The translations under genes and the position numbers were made by a program. A stretch of DNA of 64,000 bases. It comes from an uncultured bacterium. GTDB lineage: Bacteria > Verrucomicrobiota > Kiritimatiellia > RFP12 > UBA1067. Positions 57,155 through 64,000 of the stretch are shown here, one piece after another (the first letter of the stretch is position 1; every line of letters begins with the position of its first letter). The notes under the pieces were generated by a model. It did not search any database and was not told the DNA's origin. It saw only the letters and a list, made by a program, of their open reading frames with translations. The DNA is taken from the NCBI GenBank assembly GCA_902800055.1, contig CADCCW010000008.1:1-64000 (forward strand), written 5' to 3'.

Positions 57155-59835
57155 GCCTTCCCCTCCGCGGCGGCAAGCGCCGCCTTGAGCTCGGCGAGCG
57201 TGTATGGCTTGGCGAGGAAGAGATCGTATGGCTCGGCGCGGAAGAGCTCGCGGATGCTGTCCTCGGAGCTGCCGCTCGACACCACCACCGGCACCCCCGG
57301 CGCCGAGATGCGCAGCGACGCAAGCAGCCTCACCGAGTCGGTCGCTCCGAGGTCGGCGTCAAGCACAATCGCCCCGAGCGACTCGGCGTGGCGGCGGACG
57401 ATGGCCAACGCCTCGTGGTGGTCTTTGGCGACGTAGGCTGTGCGCCCAAGCCCCTTGAGGAGGATCGCCGAGGTCTTGCGGATGCCAGGGTCGTCGTCGA
57501 CGACCAGCACCTCGCCGGCGGGGCGCGCGGCACCATCCGCCGCGGAGACCGCCGCCTGTCCGCCGCGCTCCGGCTGCTCCGCAGGCAGCCGAGACTCGGG
57601 CAGGAAGACGCGGAACACGGTGCCGCGGTCGGGGACGCTCCCGACGGCGATGCCGCCGCCGTGCGTCTCCACGATGGTGCGCACCGTCGCGAGCCCCAGT
57701 CCGCGCCCGACCGACTTGGAGGAGACGAACGGATCGAAAAGCCGCGGCAGCAGCGACGCGGGGACGCCGGGGCCGTCGTCGCAGATTTCGAAAAGAACCC
57801 CTAACCCCGGCTGGAGCGGCGCGGCGGAAATGAAGGCCGAGGCGGCCTCCTTGGTCATCTCGAAAGGCTTCACCGACACTTTGATCTTGCCCGGCCGCCC
57901 GCCAATCGCCTCGCCGGCGTTCTTGATGATGTTGAAGAACACCTTCCAGAACTGCCCCGGGTCGGCATCGACGTCCGGCATGTCATGGCCAGGCTCAAAG
58001 GTGACGACCACGTTGTCGCCCACGGTATGCTCCACCAGCGGCTTCGCGTCCTCGAAGAGCAGGTTCGGGTTGACGCGCACAAGATGGATGCGGTTCTCGC
58101 CGGCAAAGGTCCTCAGTTCGCGCATCATCTCCGAACCGCGGCGCACCGCCTCGCGAATGGTGCTAAGCGTACCTGCGGAGTCGCCGGAAGGATCCGCCCC
58201 CTCCGACTCTGCGGCGTTGAGGACGATGGATAGGACATTGTTCATGTCGTGGGCGATGCCGGCCGCGAGCAGCGTGAGCGACTCGCGCTTCATCGCGTCG
58301 TGCGCGCGCGCCTCCGCCTCGACCCGCAGCCGATGCTCGCTCGCCTCGTCCGTCGCGTCCCTCACCACGGCAAGCGCGAAATAATCGTCCATCCGCGTCA
58401 CCCGGAGGTCGAAATGGCGCACACCGCCGCCGGGACCGGCGGCCTCGAGCTGGACCTTGCCGACCTTGTGTCCACGGAAGGTGGCGCCAAGGGCCTTGAG
58501 CAGGCGCTCCACCGCCTCCTGCCCGAACACCGCCGCGTCGGGGACGCCACCCGGGGCGAAGCCCGGAATCGGATCCACCCCCTCTGGCTGCTTGGTGATC
58601 GCGACAATCCGCCCAGCAGGATCGAAGATCGCGAGCGCGTCCGGAAGGCACGCGATGAGCGCCTGATGGCGCGCGTCGGCCTGGGCAATCGAAATCGACC
58701 GCGCCGAGATGGTCTCAAGCATCCGGTTGACCGATGCGGCAAGCAGGGCGAACTCGTCCCTTCCCTTCCACTCCAGCCGGGGGCAGTCGATGTCGGCGTT
58801 GCGGTGACCGAGGTCGGCAACCTCGCGCGTCATCTTGGTGAGCGGATTCAGGAGCACCCGGCTCTGGAACCAGAAGAGCGGCAGCACAAAGAGGATGCCG
58901 CCGACGGCGATAAAGCACGCGAGCCGCCCGACCGCGGTCTCGGTTACGCTCGTGAAGCTCTTTGGAAGCGACACCGTGACCATCGAGATCGAGTTGCCGA
59001 CGATGTCCCGCAGGGTGAAGACGGCCTCGAACGGATTTGCCCGAAGGTCCCAGAACCCGCCGGAGTAGAAGTTGAGCGCAGAGGAGAACATTGGCACGAT
59101 GCCGAAGCCGTCGGTCTGCGGCGCACGTCCCTTCTCGGCGGGCGGCACGCGCACCGAGATCTCCGCCTTGCGGTCGGTGACGCGCACCTCAAGCCCCGAG
59201 AGCGAGTCGTTCACCTGCAGCGTGAACGCGGCGGAGTCGAACGGCAACCCCAGCATCAGCGCGCCGCCGGCGTCGGCGGGGACCATGGCCACGAAGTGCG
59301 AAACGCCGCCGACGCGCACAATGCCAGTCGCGGCTTTTCGCGCCTCCGGCGACGCCGAAGTGCACACCCAGCGCGAGAGCGCCTCCGCGTAGGGCGCAAG
59401 CTCCTCCGCCAAGACCGGCCGCGTCGTCCCGTCCGCCCCGCAAAGCACACCGCCGGCAAAAGCCCCGTCGGCCGCAAACTCAACCGCCAGCGAAAAGCCG
59501 CCAGACTCCACGCACTTCGCCGGTTCGAGCCGCCCGCCGTCCGCCGCGGCAAGCGCGTTCGCCGCAGCCTGGCGCACCGCGTCCGCGCGCCGGTAGGCGA
59601 GGCGCGAGACGTCGACCCCGATCTCCTTCACCTGGCGCTCGGCGTCGTGGACGAGGTGGACGAGCACGATCCTGCCGCCGACGTAGAACATCGCCAGCGC
59701 CAACAACAGGAAAAACGCCGTCGCCAGCGAATAGCGGGTGCGTATCGAGTGGAGCGCCCACGCAAGTGGCCCTTGGCGCTCGACATCGGCAAGCGGGTCG
59801 CGCTCCTTTGCGCCCGCGGCAGTAGTTTCGTTCAT
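57151..59835 (-). CDS. Hybrid sensor histidine kinase with C-terminal receiver
   Basis: 894 residues. TM1 about 37-57, a periplasmic sensor (about 58-300), TM2 about 305-325, HAMP-like linker, a PAS-like domain (about 395-510; HQALIACLPDALAIFDPAGR), then HisKA with the phospho-accepting H in AGIAHDMNNVLS (about 527), HATPase_c with N-box FFNIIKNAGEAIGG, G1 FEICDDGPGVPASLL and GRGLGLATV, and a receiver (about 770-890; DDDPGIRK, phospho-acceptor in VLDADLGATDS). No output domain follows, so a separate regulator probably completes the relay. It overlaps the genes on both sides (ATGA junctions), the OppC-like permease downstream. Confidence 0.92.
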   Translation of the reverse strand: MNETTAAGAKERDPLADVERQGPLAWALHSIRTRYSLATAFFLLLALAMFYVGGRIVLVHLVHDAERQVKEIGVDVSRLAYRRADAVRQAAANALAAADGGRLEPAKCVESGGFSLAVEFAADGAFAGGVLCGADGTTRPVLAEELAPYAEALSRWVCTSASPEARKAATGIVRVGGVSHFVAMVPADAGGALMLGLPFDSAAFTLQVNDSLSGLEVRVTDRKAEISVRVPPAEKGRAPQTDGFGIVPMFSSALNFYSGGFWDLRANPFEAVFTLRDIVGNSISMVTVSLPKSFTSVTETAVGRLACFIAVGGILFVLPLFWFQSRVLLNPLTKMTREVADLGHRNADIDCPRLEWKGRDEFALLAASVNRMLETISARSISIAQADARHQALIACLPDALAIFDPAGRIVAITKQPEGVDPIPGFAPGGVPDAAVFGQEAVERLLKALGATFRGHKVGKVQLEAAGPGGGVRHFDLRVTRMDDYFALAVVRDATDEASEHRLRVEAEARAHDAMKRESLTLLAAGIAHDMNNVLSIVLNAAESEGADPSGDSAGTLSTIREAVRRGSEMMRELRTFAGENRIHLVRVNPNLLFEDAKPLVEHTVGDNVVVTFEPGHDMPDVDADPGQFWKVFFNIIKNAGEAIGGRPGKIKVSVKPFEMTKEAASAFISAAPLQPGLGVLFEICDDGPGVPASLLPRLFDPFVSSKSVGRGLGLATVRTIVETHGGGIAVGSVPDRGTVFRVFLPESRLPAEQPERGGQAAVSAADGAARPAGEVLVVDDDPGIRKTSAILLKGLGRTAYVAKDHHEALAIVRRHAESLGAIVLDADLGATDSVRLLASLRISAPGVPVVVSSGSSEDSIRELFRAEPYDLFLAKPYTLAELKAALAAAEGKA

Positions 59836-60182
59836 CTCCCTCCGTCTCCTCTCCTAAATGAAATCCACACCCACACGAGCACCAGCACAATCGCCAGCGC
59901 GAAGCCGGCCTGCGCGACGCGCAGGCTCGCGCCCGCGTCGGACGGCGGCACCCCCTTCGCCGCGGCGACTTCCCGCGCCGCCGTCGGCACCGGCACATTG
60001 AGAGCGGACGCCTCCTCGCGAATCGCGCGCCGCGCCGCCGCCTCCTCGACGGTAAGGACGCCGCGCGGACGCCCAAGCTGCACCCCGGCAGACTCGCGCC
60101 GCAGCGCCTCGCGGCGCTCGCGGTCGACCTCGGCGCGGCGATCGCCAGCCTCGCTCTCCTGGTCTATCCTCTCGTCAGTCAC
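59832..60182 (-). CDS. Small unknown membrane protein of the prepilin operon
   Basis: 116 residues: a charged, probably coiled N-terminal half (TDERIDQESEAGDRRAEVD, RREALRRESA), an Ala-rich middle, and one C-terminal membrane segment (AQAGFALAIVLVLVWVWISF) with a basic end. Tail-anchored orientation is likely. No family recognised. It overlaps the kinase and the preceding pilin-related gene. Confidence 0.7.
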   Translation of the reverse strand: MTDERIDQESEAGDRRAEVDRERREALRRESAGVQLGRPRGVLTVEEAAARRAIREEASALNVPVPTAAREVAAAKGVPPSDAGASLRVAQAGFALAIVLVLVWVWISFRRGDGGR

Positions 60183-62238
60183 CGCTCCCCTCCTCCGGAT
60201 TCGGGTACACCGGGTTCGACGTGTCGGGAATCTCCATCCAGCTCGCCGTATAGGGGTCGCCGGCGCCCTTTGGAAGCCCCATCTTCGCCACTACCTCGCT
60301 GTCCTTCTTGCGCCTGAGGCGCATGTCCCAGTTGAACGAGCCACCGTTCGCAGTGAGGCCCTCGTCGCGGCAGACAAGCGCGCCGTTGATCTGGAAGCTC
60401 GCGCCGAGCTTTCCAAAGACGCCGTGGTTGTTGTACATCACCGCGTCGATGCGCGAAACCGTCCCCTTCAGGCTGTTGATGACGGCGTTGTCGATGATCG
60501 TCTCGTAGTAGTGGCGGTCGTAGGAGGTGGAGGCGGAAGCGACCTTGCGGGACTTCTGCTGTCCGTTCTCGTAGTAGTATTCGGTTTGCGACGTCGAGCG
60601 CACCTTGCCGAACTTGCCTGAGGATGCCTGGTAACCGCCCGGGGCGGTCGACGAGAGCTCGGCGGAAAGCGAGTTGATCTGCTCCACCGCGGAATAGTTG
60701 CCGTCGAAGGTGTTGCTCGTCTTGGTGCGGCCGGAGACGGTCTTGGTGGATGAGTAGGAGGTAGAAGGGTACCCGATCGACGAGTCGTTGACGTCGCAGG
60801 AATAGGCGATGTCCGTGCCGCTGTTGACGTTCGCGGCGATGGTGCTCGAGGTGCAGTCGCCGACGACGATGTTGCCCTTGGCGACGATGCCGAGCATCGA
60901 CTTCCTGTCGTTCGCCGCCTGCTCGCTTGCCGCCGCCTCGCCGGTCTTGGTGTGGGTCCAAGTCGGCGCGTCGACGTAGGCGATGTCACCGATGACGTGG
61001 ACGTTGCGGCCGGCGTAGATGGTGCCCTGCCCCCTGACATAGCCCTTGATCACCACATCGCCCGCAACTACCACCGGGCCGTCGATCACGATCGGGTTCG
61101 ACTGCGTGCCAACGAGCAGCAGCGAGCCCGCGTCGGCGAGCGAGGCGTCGCCGGACGGACCGGCCTGCGTAGTCGGGTTGTAGCCGTTCACCTGGCCGGC
61201 GGGCACGGTGTGCAAGTTGCCGGCGACGTCGCTGTAGGTGACGGCGGGGTACCTGAGCGTACCGCCCTCGTCCTGCGCGTACTCGATGTAGGGCTGGAGC
61301 TCGGAGACGAACGGCATCTCCACCGGGTCGGACCGCTCGTTCACGATCGGCACGTTGTCCGAGGTCTTGGTGCCGCTCCTGAGCGAACCGTCGGCGTAGA
61401 AGCTCGGCTTGGAGATGGTGCCGGTCGCCGTCGCCGGTTCGTAGGAGCCGATGTCGTCGACGTTGCCGGTGTCGTAGCGGGCGCGGGTGCCGACGGAGCT
61501 GCGGTACTTGGTACGGTTGTAGATGTTTGCGTTCTGCACCGTAACCGAGCCCGCCGCGCCGATCTCGGAGTTGGGCGCGGCGTAGACGAAGCCGTTCACC
61601 GTGCACCCGCCCTTGAGGCTCACGTTGCCGTTGGCGCGGAACTCGCCGTTGATCACGAACCCGCCGTTCATCCAGCCGTAGTTGTTCACGAAGTAGGCGT
61701 TGTCGAAGACCTTGGACTGCCCCGTCCCGAAGACGATGCGCTCCTCGATGGTTGCCGTCGCCCGCAGCCCGTCCGGATACTGGAAGACCGCGGTGGCGAT
61801 TATCGGCACCACCGCGACCGCGGCGTTGTTCTCGTGCTCGACATTCTCGCCGATCCCCACCCACACGCTGCAGCCGTTGCACGAGACTGGATAGTCGCGC
61901 CCCGCGAAGATTGTCGCCGGATTCGACGAGCCGATGGTGCGCCGGTCGGCGCTCACCGTGTCGAACCAGTTGTACGCCTTCGCCTTGCCCGGCGCGATCT
62001 GGATGGAGGCGAAGTTCGCCGCGATGTAGCCGATGAAGCCGCGCTGGATCTCGCACTTGGCGTTCTCGATTGCCGACTGCGCGGCAAAGCGGCAGCGGTC
62101 CTTGGCAAGGTGGTACCTAGTCGCGCGCGCCGCCTGCGCGACGTACGCACCCACCGAGGCGACGATTATCCCCGCCACCAGCGCCAGGACAAGCGTCATG
62201 GGCAGGATAAAGCCGGGTCTCGTGTTCAGTCTCTTCAT
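60175..62238 (-). CDS. PilX/GspK-like prepilin-leader protein
   Basis: 687 residues. A prepilin-like N-terminus KRLNTRPGFILPMTLVLALV has a G-F cleavage site but methionine instead of glutamate at +5, as in minor pilins of the PilX/GspK kind. The long remainder is beta-rich with repeats of glycine and asparagine (NNYGWMNGGFVINGEFRANG, SLKGGCTVNGFVYAAPNSE, GNIVVGDCTSSTIAANVN, given in part), suggesting a beta-helix. It would be exported and carry a surface or pilus-tip module. It starts at 62238, overlapping the previous stop in ATGA. Confidence 0.82.
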   Translation of the reverse strand: MKRLNTRPGFILPMTLVLALVAGIIVASVGAYVAQAARATRYHLAKDRCRFAAQSAIENAKCEIQRGFIGYIAANFASIQIAPGKAKAYNWFDTVSADRRTIGSSNPATIFAGRDYPVSCNGCSVWVGIGENVEHENNAAVAVVPIIATAVFQYPDGLRATATIEERIVFGTGQSKVFDNAYFVNNYGWMNGGFVINGEFRANGNVSLKGGCTVNGFVYAAPNSEIGAAGSVTVQNANIYNRTKYRSSVGTRARYDTGNVDDIGSYEPATATGTISKPSFYADGSLRSGTKTSDNVPIVNERSDPVEMPFVSELQPYIEYAQDEGGTLRYPAVTYSDVAGNLHTVPAGQVNGYNPTTQAGPSGDASLADAGSLLLVGTQSNPIVIDGPVVVAGDVVIKGYVRGQGTIYAGRNVHVIGDIAYVDAPTWTHTKTGEAAASEQAANDRKSMLGIVAKGNIVVGDCTSSTIAANVNSGTDIAYSCDVNDSSIGYPSTSYSSTKTVSGRTKTSNTFDGNYSAVEQINSLSAELSSTAPGGYQASSGKFGKVRSTSQTEYYYENGQQKSRKVASASTSYDRHYYETIIDNAVINSLKGTVSRIDAVMYNNHGVFGKLGASFQINGALVCRDEGLTANGGSFNWDMRLRRKKDSEVVAKMGLPKGAGDPYTASWMEIPDTSNPVYPNPEEGSGD

Positions 62239-62867
62239 GGCGTGGAAAGAAGGTTGTCGTGGAACACCGAGGTCGAGTTCTTCACCTGCGCGGCGCCGAA
62301 CAGAGGCACCACAACCCTTTCGCCGTGGACGACCCCGCCTTCGGACGCGCTGAGGTTGAGGAAGTAGAGTCCGTGCGAAGCGGCGACGCCGTCCTCGAAC
62401 ACGTCGTCGCCAAGATACTCGAGCCCCGACCCCGCGCCGCCTTCGGCCGAGCCGCCGAAGCGGAACCAGAGCGTCCGCCACGGATCGGTCGCGCCGTCGT
62501 TCTTGAAGCGGCCGGAATCGTTGAGGAGCTGGATTTCGCCAAGGGACACCGCGCCCCCGTCCAGTGTGAATACCGGAGCGTCAACGAGTACCTTGATCCC
62601 CGCCTCGATCGGCGATGTGCCGCGCTTGGCACCAGAGAGAAGCCCGGACCTGACCACCCCGTCGCTGACCGGCTGGGCATGAAAGAGCAGTTTCTCCCTC
62701 AACTCGCGCATCGCCACCGACAGCTCCGCCGTCGCCGTCGCGCGCCGCGAAAGCCGCTGGACGCCGATGAAGAAGGTGAGGAGCGACGCGGCCACGATCG
62801 AGAAAATGGCGGTCGCAAACATCACCTCCAGCAGGGTGAACCCTGCTCTGCGAAGGAGCAACGTCAC
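62235..62867 (-). CDS. Type IV prepilin-like protein (pseudopilin J-like)
   Basis: 210 residues from GTG 62867, which overlaps the preceding stop in GTGA. Prepilin signal RRAGFTLLEVMFATAIFS with G-F cleavage and E at +5. The C-terminal part is a small globular domain (LLNDSGRFKNDGATDPWRTLWFRFG, in part). Pseudopilin for a type II secretion or type IV pilus-like system. Confidence 0.86.
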   Translation of the reverse strand: MTLLLRRAGFTLLEVMFATAIFSIVAASLLTFFIGVQRLSRRATATAELSVAMRELREKLLFHAQPVSDGVVRSGLLSGAKRGTSPIEAGIKVLVDAPVFTLDGGAVSLGEIQLLNDSGRFKNDGATDPWRTLWFRFGGSAEGGAGSGLEYLGDDVFEDGVAASHGLYFLNLSASEGGVVHGERVVVPLFGAAQVKNSTSVFHDNLLSTP

Positions 62868-63295
62868 GGCGCCCTCCCCATGTCGCCGCGCCAGACCTGC
62901 ACTGCGTGGCCGGCGCCGGAGAGCGACCTCCGCCGCGCCTCCGGCCCCCACTCGACGTCGGCGACAATCATCTTGAGGTCCGCGAGCCACCCCGTCTCGG
63001 CGACGGCGTAGACGTCGACGCGCAGCTTCGCCGGGGTATCGTAGACGCTTAATACCGGCGCCGCGTTCGAAGAGAGGTTCTGCCAACCGGTGGTCTCGTT
63101 GAGGACAAGGTCCTTATAGTCCTCGTTGAAGCGCTTCCACGCCGCGTCCCAGGCGACCGCCTCCGCCGCCAGCAGCTGCGCATTGTCGTCCGCGATCCGC
63201 GTGGCGATGGTCACCCCGGAGAGCAGCACCAGCACGAGCAGGCCGAGGACGGCGCTCGCGATCATGCACTCGGCGAGGGTGACTCCGCGTCTCAT
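62864..63295 (-). CDS. Type IV prepilin-like protein (pseudopilin I-like)
   Basis: 143 residues. Prepilin signal MRRGVTLAECMIASAVLGLL with G-V cleavage and E at +5. A short globular domain follows with the WQNL...VDVYAVAETGWLADLKMIVADVEW segment (in part). Small size fits GspI/PilV-type minor pseudopilins. Overlaps both neighbours (ATGA and GTGA). Confidence 0.85.
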   Translation of the reverse strand: MRRGVTLAECMIASAVLGLLVLVLLSGVTIATRIADDNAQLLAAEAVAWDAAWKRFNEDYKDLVLNETTGWQNLSSNAAPVLSVYDTPAKLRVDVYAVAETGWLADLKMIVADVEWGPEARRRSLSGAGHAVQVWRGDMGRAP

Positions 63296-64000
63296 GCGCC
63301 CTCCACCTCCTCCGGCCAGAGCTTGGCGACGGCCGCCTCCACATGCTGCGGGTCGGCGAGGTAGAAGCGGACATTCTCGCCGAGCGCGTCGGCGACGGCG
63401 CGGCGCAGCTCCTCGTCGCCTGGGTTGAGGACGGCGACAAGCGAAGTTCCCGCGAGGCTCGCAAACGGGATGGTGCCGCGCAGCTTCACAAGCCGCTCGC
63501 CGAGCTTGGCGACGGCACTGCGGTCGGGCTCAAACGCGTCGAGCGGCACCGGCGGGCAGCCGTGGGCGTCGGCGAGGCGCGCGATCGCCGGTTCGAGGGC
63601 GTCTGGGCGCTCCCTGTACATCGTCGCCAGCGCAGAGACGAGGAAAAGCCGTCCGTTGTCAGGCAGCGAGCGAAGGTGCGCGGCGACTTCCGCCTCGCCC
63701 AGGCTTTCGGCAAGCACGGCCTCTGCCTCCGTCGCACGGGAGAACTCGGCCGCCGCAGGGCCGGCATCAGACGCGTGCGTGGCTACGGCCTCGGGCACCA
63801 GGTCCGGCTTCGGCTCCTTGAGCGCCCGGATTCTCACCGCCATCGCCTTCGCCGCGCTCGACTCGCAGGCTTCGAGCTTGTCCAGAAGCGCAACTGCGCT
63901 TTCGACGTCGCCCTCCTTCACCAGCACGCGGGCGAGTTCGGCAAGCGCGTGCTCGGCCTTGGCCTTCTCGCCCATCTGGGGGTAGACGACCGCAAGGAAC
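63292..64000 (-). CDS. Helical-repeat protein with MshEN-like C-terminus, 5' end outside window
   Basis: The frame runs to the window edge: upstream of the ATG at 63975 the residues FLAVVYPQ continue without stop, so the visible part (236 residues) is the C-terminal end. First come TPR-like helices (AKAEHALAELARVLVKEGDVESAVALLDKLEA, in part), then a domain around PFASLAGTSLVAVLNPGDEELRRAVADALGENVRFYLADPQHVEAAVAKLW (in part) that resembles the MshEN/GspE N-terminal domain of type II secretion and pilus ATPases, here without the ATPase. It is the first gene of the prepilin operon that is visible. Confidence 0.7.
   Translation of the reverse strand, partial: FLAVVYPQMGEKAKAEHALAELARVLVKEGDVESAVALLDKLEACESSAAKAMAVRIRALKEPKPDLVPEAVATHASDAGPAAAEFSRATEAEAVLAESLGEAEVAAHLRSLPDNGRLFLVSALATMYRERPDALEPAIARLADAHGCPPVPLDAFEPDRSAVAKLGERLVKLRGTIPFASLAGTSLVAVLNPGDEELRRAVADALGENVRFYLADPQHVEAAVAKLWPEEVEGA

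Noticed and set aside
1-64000. CRISPR array, tRNA/rRNA gene, prophage or insertion sequence
   Set aside because: No regularly spaced repeats, no cloverleaf or rRNA signature, no transposase, integrase or phage structural gene seen.

Overview
The window is GC-rich bacterial chromosome, densely coding, with no tRNA, rRNA, CRISPR array or insertion sequence that I can recognise. The gene content points to a strictly anaerobic, fermentative, carbohydrate-degrading bacterium: an electron-bifurcating-type [FeFe] hydrogenase operon, a sensory [FeFe] hydrogenase cluster, the HydF maturase, and secreted glycosidases of families GH2, GH109-like and GH99-like. Prepilin-type proteins, PEGA and FHA proteins and a repeat-rich hypothetical protein would suit the PVC superphylum (Kiritimatiellota/Verrucomicrobiota style). 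That placement is inference from gene style, not from a marker gene.

Layout, left to right. 1-456: end of a DUF4143-type AAA ATPase. 573-3119: acyl-CoA ligase and XRE-cupin regulator behind a leucine-rich leader peptide with the architecture of a classical attenuator. 3183-8577: leftward operon hydF - PHP phosphatase - yggS - crp-like - secreted papain-like protease. 8649-10800: rightward pdxK-like - radical SAM - 5-formyl-THF cyclo-ligase. 10873-12134: tandem hairpins and a second DUF4143 ATPase, lower in GC than its surroundings. 12170-14103: DUF456 protein, MOP-type exporter and a gene stump. 14176-15907: GH99-like protein. 15987-17477: three-gene cassette joined by GTGA overlaps (unknown protein, Tle1-like lipase, 39-residue ORF). 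17620-22008: GH109-like oxidoreductase, UvrD-like helicase, glycerophosphodiesterase. 22130-28871: Cache-PP2C phosphatase, a group B-like [FeFe] hydrogenase, two thioredoxin-like ferredoxins, SpoIIE-type phosphatase and an HsfB/HydS-like PAS hydrogenase. 28961-30051: hisC. 30065-31913: GH2 enzyme.

31938-43935: a long leftward array (TadC-like protein, FHA, PEGA, TlyA, MetY, membrane-TPR protein, tryptophan-rich repeat protein, UbiA-type prenyltransferase, FolC). 44004-48551: hydC - small ferredoxin - hydB - hydA, with hydA frameshifted just before its last H-cluster motif, then a strong hairpin terminator. 48623-56256: exopolysaccharide block (Wza-like lipoprotein, secreted protein, outer-membrane barrel, Wzy-like protein, BY-kinase with tyrosine-rich ends, unknown protein). 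56318-64000: leftward operon with prepilin-like proteins, a hybrid sensor kinase and a lone OppC-like permease.

Two themes stand out. First, many genes have a TATAAT box (often GGTATAAT) only 6-9 nt before the start codon, so leaderless transcripts look common. Second, hydrogen metabolism recurs: a catalytic NAD-linked hydrogenase, a sensory hydrogenase paired with PP2C-type phosphatases, and the maturation GTPase all lie here, while hydE and hydG are not in the window.
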